A DNA stretch of 44,485 nt from Phocaeicola faecalis (GCF_021730445.1 NZ_JADNRM010000024.1:1-44485); one strand, 5' to 3'. Shown: positions 35,101-42,973, counted from the stretch's first letter. The notes: generated from the sequence alone by a model not told the origin. Made by a program: numbers and translations.

Positions 35101-35201
35101 TCGATGGGAAGCATACTGAGTCCGATGATACCCACGATGACAATCAATATAGAGATGACAGCCGAAAATACAGGCCTGTCTATGAAGAAACTTACTTTCA
35201 T
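32103..35201 (-). CDS. RND (HAE1-type) efflux permease, AcrB/MexB-like
   Basis: This 1032-residue inner-membrane permease has the full RND length. The opening is FFIDRPVFSAVISILIVIVG, the usual HAE1 start. The proton-relay Asp pair is in GIVVDDAIVVVENVERI and the relay Lys in LAAKNAILIVEFAKE. GSSPRVGSSQARSEL and the PxxGS-like loop are in the porter domains. It exports drugs or other hydrophobic compounds using the proton gradient. The gene lies between the adaptor gene (33 bp upstream) and the OMF gene. Confidence 0.96.
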   Translation of the reverse strand: MKVSFFIDRPVFSAVISILIVIVGIIGLSMLPIDQYPQITPPVVKISASYPGASALTVSQAVATPIEQELNGTPGMLYMESNSSNSGGFSATVTFDISADPDLAAVEIQNRLKLAESRLPAEVVQNGISVEKQAASQLMTICLTSTDPKFDEIYLSNFATLNVLDLIRRIPGVGRVSNIGSRYYAMQIWVQPDKLANFGLTVADLQNALKDQNRESAAGVLGQQPVQGLDVTIPITTQGRLSTVSQFEEIVVRANADGSIIRLRDVARISLEAQSYNTESAINGENAAVLAIYMLPGANAMEVAQKVKEAMEEISNNFPEGMSYEIPFDMTTYISESIHEVYKTLFEALILVIAVVFLSLQNWRATVIPLVAVPISLIGTFGFMLIFGFSLNILTLLGLVLAIGIVVDDAIVVVENVERIMEEEHLSPYEATKKAMEGLTGAIIATSLVLAAVFVPVSFLGGITGQLYRQFTVTIVVSVLLSTVVALTLSPVMCSLIMKPKDPNKKLNIVFRRINEWLSVGNRKYVKVISRLVQHPRRVLSGFGMVLIAILLIHRFIPTSFLPIEDQGYFKIELELPEGATLERTRIVTERAVDYLMQQPAVEYVQSVAGSSPRVGSSQARSELTVILKPWEERGEQTIDEVMAQVKKDLNEYPECKVYLSTPPVIPGLGSSGGFEMQLEARGEATFDNLVQATDTLMYYASKRKELSGLSSALQADIPQLYFDVDRDKVKFAGVPLADVFSTMKAYTGSVYVNDFNMFNRIYRVYIQAEAPYREHKENINLFFVRGADNAMIPLTSLGTTSYTTGPGSIKRFNMFNSSVIRGEAADGYSSGQAMEIMEQIAREHLPDNIGVEWSGLSYQEKQAGGQTGIVLGLVFMFVFLFLAALYESWMVPVAVLLSLPVAALGAYLGVLGCGLENDVYFQIGLVMLVGLAAKNAILIVEFAKEQVDHGADVVQAALHASQLRFRPILMTSLAFILGMLPMVIASGPGSASRQAIGTGVFFGMICAVTVGILLVPFFFVLIYKMKAKMKR

Positions 35202-35234
35202 GATGTTTTTTATTTGGAATGTGTAACTTCCCCT

Positions 35235-36425
35235 TTACAGGGTTTCCTCCGGCTTTTTGCTTTCTACGGCATCACTGACTCTGACCTTCATGCCCGGATT
35301 CAACTTGTGGTATCCTTCGGTGACAATCAGTTCTCCGGCGGCAAGACCTCTTTCCACCACTACATTATTCTGGAACTCGGGACCTAGCTCGATGAAACGT
35401 CTCTCTACGGTGGAGTCTTTGCGCATGACGTAGATATAGGCTCCGCCTTTTTCGATGATGACAGACTTCAGAGGAACGACATCGGCATGCTCTTTTACGT
35501 CAAGCAGGAGTTTTACTTTGGTGAACTGTCCCGGAAGCAGTACACGTTCGGGGTTGGGCATCTCGGCACGGACAGAGAATGTACCGGTACGGGGGTCTAC
35601 CTGCGGCTCGGCAAAGTCTACCAGTCCCTTGAAAGGATAGACGGTGTTGTCGGCCAGCGTAACGGTGATATTAGGCTGCCATGAGCGGGTGGAGTCTTTA
35701 CGGCCGAGCTCTACGTTGCGCTCCTTACTCTTCAGATAGTCGAGGGCGGTCATGCTGAAATCCACAAGTACGGTGTCACTCTTTACGACAGTGGCCAAAA
35801 GCGATTTGGCACCCGGACCGACCAGTGTTCCGAGGTCGACATGGCGCTCACTGATGTGGCCTGCCAACGGAGAACGGACAATGGTGTATCCCAACTCCTG
35901 TTCGGCTTGGTCGAGGTCGGCCTGACTCATGGCTACAGAGGCTTCGGCCGTTTCGAAAGCAGCGATGGCGTTGTCCAAATCCAACTGGCTGGCAGCATTC
36001 TGCTCATACAGTGGGCGGATACGTTCCAAGTCGCGCTTGGCTTTCAGTGCCTGTGCTTCATCTTTCTTTAACTGGGCACGGGCTTTGTCGGCCTTGGCAC
36101 GGTATTGTTCCTGATTGATAACAAAAAGTACCTGATTTTTGGTGACATAGGTTCCTTCGGCAAAAAGCATCTGTTCGAGGTAACCTTCCACGCGGGCACG
36201 CACCTCGACAAACTGCTGGGCACGTATGCGGCCTACATATTCGCCATAGATTTCAACATCTTCACGTGTGACCGGTTCTATGGTTACTACCGGAATTTCC
36301 TGTTGGTGCGCCGGCCGACGCGATACTATAAAATAAATACCTAATACTAGTCCAATACCTATGACTGCAATCGCTGTTCTCTTCTTTTTCAGCGTGATTT
36401 CTTTGTGTGTAAAAAAATGTTTCAT
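35235..36425 (-). CDS. RND efflux periplasmic adaptor, AcrA/MexA-like
   Basis: This 396-residue membrane-fusion protein has an N-terminal membrane anchor (TAIAVIGIGLVLGIYFIV) and no lipobox. The lipoyl halves are EVRARVEGYLEQMLFAEGTYV and SPLAGHISERHVDLGTLVG, either side of an alpha-hairpin (about 100-165). The C-terminal barrel ends with LNPGMKVRV. It bridges the permease and the outer-membrane channel. It is first in the operon; no clear promoter or adjacent regulator gene (such as TetR) is seen upstream. Confidence 0.95.
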   Translation of the reverse strand: MKHFFTHKEITLKKKRTAIAVIGIGLVLGIYFIVSRRPAHQQEIPVVTIEPVTREDVEIYGEYVGRIRAQQFVEVRARVEGYLEQMLFAEGTYVTKNQVLFVINQEQYRAKADKARAQLKKDEAQALKAKRDLERIRPLYEQNAASQLDLDNAIAAFETAEASVAMSQADLDQAEQELGYTIVRSPLAGHISERHVDLGTLVGPGAKSLLATVVKSDTVLVDFSMTALDYLKSKERNVELGRKDSTRSWQPNITVTLADNTVYPFKGLVDFAEPQVDPRTGTFSVRAEMPNPERVLLPGQFTKVKLLLDVKEHADVVPLKSVIIEKGGAYIYVMRKDSTVERRFIELGPEFQNNVVVERGLAAGELIVTEGYHKLNPGMKVRVSDAVESKKPEETL

Positions 36426-36634
36426 ACCTTAATTTGTTAATGTTAAGATGCCACAAACAGAACTACAAGCAGCGTGCCATGTGACTGCCCGGTGCTTTTC
36501 TTGTTCATAATCAATGATTTATAGACAATGATATTGAGTGGGAAGGTGTGGAATCCATCCTACAAGTGTAGAAAAAATCCACAACGCCCCTATTTTTCAA
36601 CTAAAGAAAACCTGATTTTGTTTTTGCGGAATAC

Positions 36635-36961
36635 TTAATTTTTTCTTGCTGTATATAATTCTTCCACCAAGTGGCGGATGGCTGCTATGGGATGATGAAG
36701 CATCATTCTGGGCCCTGCATAGCGCATGACTTCCTGCATCCGTTTTCGCATCCCGGGCTTGTAACAGTGGACGGTGCATAGGCGGCAGGTGGTTTTTTTC
36801 TCTCCGAAAGGACAACGGTCCAGACGCGTGTGGGCATATTCCAGTAAAGCCTGACATTCGGGACACAGCTCTTTGTGTCCTTCCTTACTTTTACAATAGA
36901 GGCGAATCATCAGTTCAACTATTTTCTTTTCGCGGGTGATGCGGCTCTTGATATGTGTCAT
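36635..36961 (-). CDS. Nitrous-oxide-stimulated promoter (YgbA_NO) family protein
   Basis: This 108-residue Cys-rich protein starts KSRITREKKIVELMIRLYCK and carries LCPECQALLEYAHTRLDRCP, then CRLCTVHCYKPGMRKRMQEV, the conserved features of the YgbA family (PF11756). Family expression is linked to nitrosative stress in other bacteria; the molecular role is not established. The six Cys suggest a metal or Fe-S site. It is transcribed divergently from the MATE gene. Confidence 0.9.
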   Translation of the reverse strand: MTHIKSRITREKKIVELMIRLYCKSKEGHKELCPECQALLEYAHTRLDRCPFGEKKTTCRLCTVHCYKPGMRKRMQEVMRYAGPRMMLHHPIAAIRHLVEELYTARKN

Positions 36962-37057
36962 GTAATTGAGATTATCTGTTTAAATGCGGCTGCAAAAATA
37001 CATATAATTGTGGAATATCATCTATCTTTACGCACGATTTACAATACTTATACTTTT

Positions 37058-38428
37058 ATGGCAACTTCTAAAGAGATGACATCAGGACGGCCGTTCCCTT
37101 TGATTTTTAATTTTGCGCTGCCGTTATTATTGGGAAATTTGCTTCAGCAGACTTATTCGCTGGTCGATGCGGCGATTGTCGGACAGTTCTTGGGTATCAA
37201 TGATTTGGCTGCCGTGGGAGCCAGTACTTCGGTTGTTTTTCTGATTCTTGGCTTTTGTAACGGATGTTGCGGGGGATTCGGCATCCCGGTGGCACAGAAG
37301 TTTGGTGCGCGAGACTACAGCACGATGCGGCGGCTGGTGTCGGTCAGTCTGCAACTGGCTGTGGTGATGTCGGTTGTGATAGCGATTGTAACCAGTCTCT
37401 TTTGTGCTGATATTCTGAAAGCGATGCGTACCCCCGAAACGATTTTCCAAAATGCGTATTATTATCTGCTTGTGACCTTTATAGGAGTGCCCTGCACATT
37501 CTTTTATAACTTATTGTCCAGTATTATCAGGGCATTGGGCGACAGTAAAACGCCATTCTGGTTCCTGCTGTTTTCTACGGTGCTGAATGTGTTGCTGGAT
37601 TTGTTCTGCATCCTCGTATTGGGTTGGGGAGTGATGGGAGCTGCCATTGCCACGGTTATCTCGCAAGGGGTGTCGGCGGGGTTGTGCTATTTTTATATGA
37701 TGCGTAAGTTTGAAATACTGAAAGCCACTGCTGCCGAGCGTAAGTTCCAATCGTCATTGGCCCGTACCTTATTATATATTGGTGTGCCGATGGGGTTGCA
37801 GTTTTCCATTACCGCTATTGGCAGCATCATGCTTCAAAGCGCCAACAATGCATTGGGTACGGCTTGTGTGGCAGCATTCACGGCGGCCATGCGCATCAAG
37901 ATGTTCTGTATGTGCCCATTGGAAAGTCTGGGCATCGCAATGGCAACGTATAGCGGGCAGAACTATGGGGCGGGCAAACCCGAACGAATCTGGGCGGGTA
38001 TCAAGGCAAGCGGATGGATGATGCTGATTTACTGCGCTTTTATGTTCGTGGTACTCCTGTTGGGAGCAAAGACCTTCGCCTTACTGTTTGTAGAGGCATC
38101 CGAGCTGGAGATTCTGAAAGATACCGAACTGTTCCTGCATATATCGGTGACCTTCTTTCCGGTATTGGGACTGCTTTGCATTCTGCGCTATACCATTCAG
38201 GGAGCTGGATACACCAATCTGGCAATGCTTTCGGGAGTATCGGAAATGATTGCCCGCACGCTGGTCAGTCTGTTTGCTGTGCCGGCATGGGGATATCTTG
38301 CCGTTTGCTTCGGCGACCCCACCGCATGGATTTTTGCCGACTTGTTTCTGATTCCGGCCTTTATCTATGTATATAGAAGAATCAGACGGATAGTCCCACC
38401 TTCGGCTGGGGTGGCCACTGCTGCGTAA
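37058..38428 (+). CDS. MATE-family efflux transporter
   Basis: This 456-residue protein from the ATG at 37058 has 12 predicted membrane helices. The N-terminal half has FALPLLLGNLLQQTYSLVDAA, VGQFLG and LAAVGAST, typical of MATE/DinF-type transporters; the C-terminal half repeats the pattern (SGQNYGAGKPERI). Such proteins export drugs or metabolites using H+ or Na+. The frame is open for 61 further codons upstream, overlapping the YgbA gene, but those look non-coding. Its last 47 bp overlap the end of the RluA-family gene on the other strand. Confidence 0.93.
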   Translation: MATSKEMTSGRPFPLIFNFALPLLLGNLLQQTYSLVDAAIVGQFLGINDLAAVGASTSVVFLILGFCNGCCGGFGIPVAQKFGARDYSTMRRLVSVSLQLAVVMSVVIAIVTSLFCADILKAMRTPETIFQNAYYYLLVTFIGVPCTFFYNLLSSIIRALGDSKTPFWFLLFSTVLNVLLDLFCILVLGWGVMGAAIATVISQGVSAGLCYFYMMRKFEILKATAAERKFQSSLARTLLYIGVPMGLQFSITAIGSIMLQSANNALGTACVAAFTAAMRIKMFCMCPLESLGIAMATYSGQNYGAGKPERIWAGIKASGWMMLIYCAFMFVVLLLGAKTFALLFVEASELEILKDTELFLHISVTFFPVLGLLCILRYTIQGAGYTNLAMLSGVSEMIARTLVSLFAVPAWGYLAVCFGDPTAWIFADLFLIPAFIYVYRRIRRIVPPSAGVATAA

Positions 38429-40046
38429 AGTCGGCTTTTACCTCGATAGTTACTTTTTCCTTGCTGACAGGGTGGATAAACTCCAGTGACTCAGCATGCA
38501 GGTAGAGCCTGTCGGCCTTGCTACCATAGAGTTCGTCTCCCCTGATGGGGCATCGGAGCCCGAGGGGATGGGCCGAATGAACCCGCAGTTGATGAGTGCG
38601 TCCGGTGAGAGGATAAAAGGCGACAAGCGTTTGTGATTCCGTTCGGGCAATCACCCGGTAACGTGTGACAGCAGGTTTCCCATGCTCTTTGTCCGCCATC
38701 TGGCGGGGACGGTCCAAAGGATTTAAACACAAGGGGAGGTCAATCGTTCCTTCCTCATCGGGCACTATACCTTCCAGAAGAGCGGCATAGCGTTTCTTGA
38801 TGCTGCGGTTGCTGAACTGGGCTTGCAGGTTTTGATGCACCTCTTTCGTCTTGGCAATAAGCAGAAGGCCGGAGGTGGCCATGTCCAGACGATGGACTAC
38901 CAGCGGGCCGGTGGCATCCGGGTAGAGACTGTGTATGCGGCTGTAGACGGAATCAAGCTCTCCTTTTCCGGGTACGGATAACATACCCGCCGGCTTGTTG
39001 ACTACTAAAAGACTATTGTCTTCATAGACTATATCAAGCGCTGTTGTCCGGTGATTGTTTTCCAACAATGGATTTGCTTCTACTTCCAGCCCTTGGAGCA
39101 TGTGTCCCAAGATGGGTTCGCATTTCCCTTTGCAAGCCGGATAATAGTGGCCGTGATGCCGTATCTCTGCTTTGGGGGAAGCACCCCACCAGAACTCCGC
39201 CATTGCCACAGGATGGTAATGGTGGGAGTAGGCGTATTGCAATAGTTTGGGGGCGGCACATTCGCCGGCACCGGCAGGAGGAATCTTATGGACGGTGTGG
39301 GCAAAGATGCTACACAAGTCTTTCACTTCTCCCCGGGCATTCAACAGGCGGAATTGCTCAAACAGCTGCTGTTGCAAAGCGGCGGAACGGCTTTTACGTT
39401 CATTTTTTAATGCTTCTATCCGGGAGGTATAAGTGTCCTTCTCCTTTTGTAAAGAGGACAGGTGCTCTTTCAGGGTACGTTCCAGACGTTTTAGTTCGGC
39501 CTTTTGAAACTGGCTTTCGCGAATCATGGTGGCCTGTTCGGACTCGCTCAGCCGCTCTGTCTGACGGCGGTGGTCGCGCAGTTCCTTGGCAGCCTTCAGT
39601 TCGGCTTTGGCCTGTGAAAGAGCCCGGTTGCATCGTGCCGTTTCTTCTTCCAATGCTTGCCGGCATTTCCGATAAGAGGTATCCTCTTCCAGCTCACGTA
39701 TGCGGCGGTTGATGGTGGAGATGTGCTCTTCCTCTCTCTTAAAGAATCCGTCCGGTTGGAGTAAATCGTAAATGGGAGGGACAAAATAAGGGTGGATATT
39801 CTTTCCGGCCAGAATGCCCGAGAAAGCAGCCAGATAACCGATTTCTCCCTCTTGGGTTTGTACGACCAGCACGCCGAACATTTTGCCTTGTTGCAATTCG
39901 TCCTGCCATTGCGTCTGATGCTGCAAGTAGGTCTGCACTTCATCAGCAGCCATCACACAGAGAGGGTGAGGGGTATAGTGGAAAGGATATGTAAACTTTG
40001 CCGGCAATGCAATGCGGGCAATGGAGCGGGTGAAATGATGCAGCAT
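38382..40046 (-). CDS. RluA-family pseudouridine synthase with long N-terminal extension
   Basis: This 554-residue protein has the catalytic domain only in its last 220 residues: DIVYEDNSLLVVNKPAGMLSV, the Asp-containing VVHRLDMATSGLLL motif, LTGRTHQLRVH and LYLHAESLEF. It should convert uridine to pseudouridine in rRNA or tRNA. The first 330 residues are unusual: a compact N-terminal part (GEIGYLAAFSGIL...), a long charged coiled coil (about 105-235), and a Cys/His-containing segment (GECAAP, PACKGKCEPI). There is no S4 domain. Such long fusions occur in some Bacteroidetes and gamma-proteobacteria. A promoter-like pair lies at 40078-40108. Confidence 0.9.
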   Translation of the reverse strand: MLHHFTRSIARIALPAKFTYPFHYTPHPLCVMAADEVQTYLQHQTQWQDELQQGKMFGVLVVQTQEGEIGYLAAFSGILAGKNIHPYFVPPIYDLLQPDGFFKREEEHISTINRRIRELEEDTSYRKCRQALEEETARCNRALSQAKAELKAAKELRDHRRQTERLSESEQATMIRESQFQKAELKRLERTLKEHLSSLQKEKDTYTSRIEALKNERKSRSAALQQQLFEQFRLLNARGEVKDLCSIFAHTVHKIPPAGAGECAAPKLLQYAYSHHYHPVAMAEFWWGASPKAEIRHHGHYYPACKGKCEPILGHMLQGLEVEANPLLENNHRTTALDIVYEDNSLLVVNKPAGMLSVPGKGELDSVYSRIHSLYPDATGPLVVHRLDMATSGLLLIAKTKEVHQNLQAQFSNRSIKKRYAALLEGIVPDEEGTIDLPLCLNPLDRPRQMADKEHGKPAVTRYRVIARTESQTLVAFYPLTGRTHQLRVHSAHPLGLRCPIRGDELYGSKADRLYLHAESLEFIHPVSKEKVTIEVKADFTQQWPPQPKVGLSV

Positions 40047-40077
40047 ATCTGTATGTCGTTATTTTCTGTTTTGGGTG

Positions 40078-40108
40078 CAAAGATGAGTATTTGTCCCGAG
40101 ATAACAAA
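40078..40108 (-). promoter_or_regulatory. Candidate promoter for the RluA-family gene
   Basis: On the minus strand a TTTG (40105-40108), a 19-nt spacer and CATCTTTG (40078-40085) resemble the Bacteroides consensus with one mismatch in the -7 box. The predicted leader is about 25 nt. Confidence 0.45.
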
Positions 40109-40205
40109 AATTAAAATGGAATAATCAATATGCATCCCTTCTTTGTTTATTTTTGTATTACCAGCTTGAATGGGTAATGGAATAATCCATAAAAATTAAA
40201 AGAAG

Positions 40206-40421
40206 ATGAATGGAATGAGAAAATTATTGTGTCCGCAGTGCAAGATATCCGGCATGTATGTAAAGAATGCCGCAGGCGAGAGATTGCTGGTTTATGTATC
40301 TGATAAAGGGGAGGTGATTCCCAAGTATGAGGATGTATCGACAGAGGGGTTTGACATGGATGAGGTGTTTTGTCTGGGATGCTCTTGGAGTGGTGCTCCA
40401 CGCAGACTGGTAAAAAGATAG
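40206..40421 (+). CDS. Small zinc-ribbon-like hypothetical protein
   Basis: This 71-residue protein has LCPQCKISGMYVKN at the N-terminus and VFCLGCSWSGAPRRL at the C-terminus; the two CxxC pairs suggest a zinc ribbon. The family is not one I can name. The start may be the ATG at 40206 or three codons later. A -7-like TATTTTTG lies at 40148-40155. It ends 6 bp before the SGNH hydrolase gene, so the two are probably co-transcribed. Confidence 0.7.
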   Translation: MNGMRKLLCPQCKISGMYVKNAAGERLLVYVSDKGEVIPKYEDVSTEGFDMDEVFCLGCSWSGAPRRLVKR

Positions 40422-40427
40422 TGGGGT

Positions 40428-40946
40428 ATGGAGACGAAGATTGCGTTTATCGGGAATAGCCACATGGCTTATTGGCCACTCGAGATGTATTTCCCTAAAT
40501 GGGAATGCTTGAACTACGGCCGGCCGGGGGAAGGGCTTGAGTATGTGGAGTCTTTTGATAAAGATGTGTCGGACTGTTATGCAGTGATACAGTTCGGCAC
40601 AAATGACCTTTACCGGCTTAATAATGAGAATATGGATGCCTATGTGGAGCGTTATGTGAAGGCTGTGAGGAATATCGCCTCCAGAAAGACCTTGCTGTTC
40701 TGCATCTTTCCACGGAACGACTACGATGACAGTACGGCTGTGAACCGGTTCATCTCCACTTTGAACTATAAGATAAAGTGTAAAATAGAAAGAACGGATA
40801 TCGTGTATCTGGATGTATTCGGACAACTGTTGTCGGATGGACGGCTAAACCCTGATATGACGGTAGATGATGTGCATCTGACCGGAGCGGGATATCGGGT
40901 ACTGGCACATGCGGTACGAACATTTATGGCACAGGAATTGTTATAA
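40428..40946 (+). CDS. SGNH/GDSL-type hydrolase
   Basis: This 172-residue protein has a variant block I FIGNSHMAYW (nucleophile Ser11), a Gly near NYGRPGEG, block III GTND (57-60) and block V DDVHLTGAGY (Asp147 and His150). This makes up the Ser-Asp-His set of SGNH esterases and acylhydrolases. No signal peptide is seen, so it likely acts in the cytoplasm. The substrate (acetyl ester, lysophospholipid or other) cannot be deduced. It sits in the middle of a three-gene unit with the zinc-ribbon and phosphatase-like genes. Confidence 0.88.
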   Translation: METKIAFIGNSHMAYWPLEMYFPKWECLNYGRPGEGLEYVESFDKDVSDCYAVIQFGTNDLYRLNNENMDAYVERYVKAVRNIASRKTLLFCIFPRNDYDDSTAVNRFISTLNYKIKCKIERTDIVYLDVFGQLLSDGRLNPDMTVDDVHLTGAGYRVLAHAVRTFMAQELL

Positions 40947-40977
40947 TATATGTAATAGAAAGAGTAAAGTAGAGAGT

Positions 40978-41457
40978 ATGATGATGAATATATTGATAGT
41001 CAGTAATAATGATGCTTGCCGCAGCAGGATGGCTATGGAAATATTGACTTCTTTCGGAAGAGGTATGAAAGTTTTTACGGCAGGAGTGTTGCCGGGAAAC
41101 GGTATTCCTGATGCCGTTTTCAGTGTGATGGAACAAAATGGGTATCATTTGTCCCATAAAAAACCTGTGGATGTGGAACTGTATTGCCATCAGCCTTGGG
41201 ATTATGTGGTAACGCTTTGTCGGGAAGCGGAAGAAAGCAGAAAAGATTTCGATAATGTGGTGAAAAACTGGAAGCATTTTTCGTTTAATGATTCTTTTCA
41301 AACCTATTGCAATGACGAGGGCCAGGTGGAACTGCTGGTAGCCGAAGTATATGATTTAATGCACAGACAACTGTATGAGTTCTATCGGGATGAACTGAGT
41401 GAGCAACTCTTGCCAAGATGCCGGTGTGGGGCCAATACTTATTGCCGTTGTGAATAA
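40978..41457 (+). CDS. LMW-phosphatase/arsenate-reductase-like protein lacking the nucleophilic Cys
   Basis: This protein of about 159 residues has the P-loop fold of low-molecular-weight protein tyrosine phosphatases and ArsC-type reductases: NILIVSNNDACRSRMAMEIL, then VFTAGVLPG, NGYHLSHKKPVDV and YVVTLCREAE. In the family the loop is C-x5-R-(S/T); here the first position is Ser9, with Cys14-Arg15-Ser16 intact after it. The later Asp-Pro is replaced by NDS. The enzyme is therefore probably inactive or altered, and may bind a phosphate-containing ligand. The C-terminus is Cys-rich (PRCRCGANTYCRCE). The start is one of three consecutive ATGs. It ends 3 bp before the convergent MGMT gene. Confidence 0.82.
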   Translation: MMMNILIVSNNDACRSRMAMEILTSFGRGMKVFTAGVLPGNGIPDAVFSVMEQNGYHLSHKKPVDVELYCHQPWDYVVTLCREAEESRKDFDNVVKNWKHFSFNDSFQTYCNDEGQVELLVAEVYDLMHRQLYEFYRDELSEQLLPRCRCGANTYCRCE

Positions 41458-41460
41458 GGG

Positions 41461-41772
41461 CTATTCATACTCTTCCGGTTGCCATTGATAAAGTTTCATA
41501 TTTACACAACCGTTGGCTTTGACAGTTACTCCCTCTTTCTCTAACAGCTCTTTTTGTTCCTGCCATCCCGGGACCAGTCTCCCTTGACTGTTGACGACGC
41601 GGTGGCAGGGGAGATGCCGTTCTTCGGGAGCATGGAACAGGGCCCGGCCTACCATGCGTGCATATTGAGGCTGTCCTGCCAAATAAGCGATTTGCCCGTA
41701 AGTCGTGACATAACCGACAGGAATCTCCTTGACGATACTGTATATTACCTCGTAAAATTGAATTCTATCCAC
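41461..41772 (-). CDS. MGMT-family (O6-alkylguanine transferase domain) protein
   Basis: This 103-residue protein contains only the DNA-binding/active-site domain of methylated-DNA-cysteine methyltransferases: IPVGYVTTYGQIAYLAG, VGRAL, and PCHRVV with the acceptor Cys56. Because Cys is present, it is not an alkyltransferase-like (ATL) protein, which has Trp there. The Ada/Ogt N-terminal domain is absent. The start is a GTG at 41772. It probably repairs or recognises O6-alkylguanine. Confidence 0.9.
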   Translation of the reverse strand: MDRIQFYEVIYSIVKEIPVGYVTTYGQIAYLAGQPQYARMVGRALFHAPEERHLPCHRVVNSQGRLVPGWQEQKELLEKEGVTVKANGCVNMKLYQWQPEEYE

Positions 41773-41822
41773 TTTATCTTATTTTTAATGAAGAATAAAG
41801 ACAAAGGTAGCACTATTTTTAC

Positions 41823-41830
41823 TATTTTTG
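41823..41830 (+). promoter_or_regulatory. Candidate -7 box for the MaoC gene
   Basis: TATTTTTG fits TAnnTTTG and is 37 bp before the ATG at 41868. A -33 TTTG at the right distance is not seen, so this is weak. Confidence 0.35.
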
Positions 41831-41867
41831 TCCTTAGTTAAAGGACTAATCTTATAAATAAAGAATA

Positions 41868-42332
41868 ATGGATAAAGTAATAATCAACTCGTATGAAGAT
41901 TTTGAGAAATTAGTAGGGCAGGAAATTGGTGTTTCCGACTATGTGGAAGTTTCTCAGGAACGTATTAATCTTTTTGCCGATGCAACATTGGATCATCAGT
42001 GGATTCACGTGGACACAGAACGTGCAAAGGTGGAAAGTCCTTATCAGAGCACGATTGTGCACGGTTATCTTACGCTTTCTTTGCTTCCGCACATGTGGAA
42101 TCAGATTATAGAAGTGAATAACTTGAAGATGATGATTAACTATGGAATGGATAAGATGAAGTTCGGTCAGGCTGTCTTGTCGGGACAAAGTATTCGCATG
42201 AGAGCCAGCCTGCATTCTTTGCAGAATCTGCGCGGTGTGGCAAAAGCTGAAATCAAATTTACCATCGAGATTAAAGACCAGCCTAAAAAGGCATTGGAAG
42301 GTATTGCAATCTTTTTGTATTATTTTAATTAG
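41868..42332 (+). CDS. MaoC-family (R)-specific enoyl-hydratase/dehydratase
   Basis: This 154-residue hot-dog-fold protein has the R-hydratase motif FADATLDHQWIHVD (Asp42 and His47) followed by IVHGYLTLSLLP. The family hydrates 2-enoyl-CoA or dehydrates 3-hydroxyacyl-CoA/ACP. No other fatty-acid gene is nearby, so the physiological substrate is unclear. It is likely monocistronic; an inverted repeat (42343-42396) follows. Confidence 0.92.
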   Translation: MDKVIINSYEDFEKLVGQEIGVSDYVEVSQERINLFADATLDHQWIHVDTERAKVESPYQSTIVHGYLTLSLLPHMWNQIIEVNNLKMMINYGMDKMKFGQAVLSGQSIRMRASLHSLQNLRGVAKAEIKFTIEIKDQPKKALEGIAIFLYYFN

Positions 42333-42342
42333 TCATGATTTC

Positions 42343-42396
42343 CAGGCACAGATTTACACGGATGCATTGAGCTTTTTTCTGTGTCGTCTGTGCCTG
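42343..42396. terminator. Inverted repeat after the MaoC gene
   Basis: CAGGCACAGA (42343-42352) pairs with TCTGTGCCTG (42387-42396); the 34-nt loop contains TTTTTT. It begins 10 bp after the MaoC stop and lies between the convergent MaoC and VOC genes. It may act as a terminator, although the loop is long and no T-run follows. Confidence 0.5.
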
Positions 42397-42471
42397 AATG
42401 CTGTTTATTGGGTCAGCTGATTCTATTTTAATGCATTTTCCCTTCTGAAATCTTTTTGAATAATCTTCTTA

Positions 42472-42858
42472 CTATTTGTAAACACATTCTATCCGGTTTC
42501 CGTCCGGGTCCAGTATCACACTTTCAAAATATCCGTCGCCCGATGTCCGGGGTTCGCCTGCGACAGTATATCCTTCGGCACGAAGTAATTCCGTGGTTTG
42601 AAGTACTTCTTCTTTGCTATCGAAGGAAAAGGCGAAATGAGTCAGTCCCAGTCTGTTTTCCTCTATGGGAGTATGCTGGATATCCATGCGGCTCATCAGC
42701 TCCAAAGTAGCGCCTCCGTCAAAAGAAATAAAATAGGACTCGAATCCTTTTTGAGGGTTAATATACTTTTCATTGCTTTTCCCCTTAAAATAAGTGGTAT
42801 AGAATGTTTTCAGTTCTTCTAGTCTGAAAGTCCAAATGGCAAGATGATGTATGGTCAT
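42472..42858 (-). CDS. VOC-family (glyoxalase/dioxygenase-like) protein
   Basis: This 128-residue protein has the paired beta-alpha-beta-beta-beta pattern of the vicinal oxygen chelate fold. It starts TIHHLAIWTFRLEELKTFY (His at 4/5), has LTHFAFSFDS in the middle and ends VILDPDGNRIECVY, with Glu in the metal-ligand position. Metal-binding His and Glu are present, so an enzyme such as a lactoylglutathione-lyase relative is possible. Substrate unknown. Confidence 0.9.
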   Translation of the reverse strand: MTIHHLAIWTFRLEELKTFYTTYFKGKSNEKYINPQKGFESYFISFDGGATLELMSRMDIQHTPIEENRLGLTHFAFSFDSKEEVLQTTELLRAEGYTVAGEPRTSGDGYFESVILDPDGNRIECVYK

Positions 42859-42973
42859 AATTTGAAATAGTTGGATGATTCGTTTTATGGTTGCAAAGGT
42901 AATATAAATCTTATAATAAGTTATCGTGTAGTGTCTGTTTTTGATTTATTCATTCTGTAAAACAGGGTTGAAT

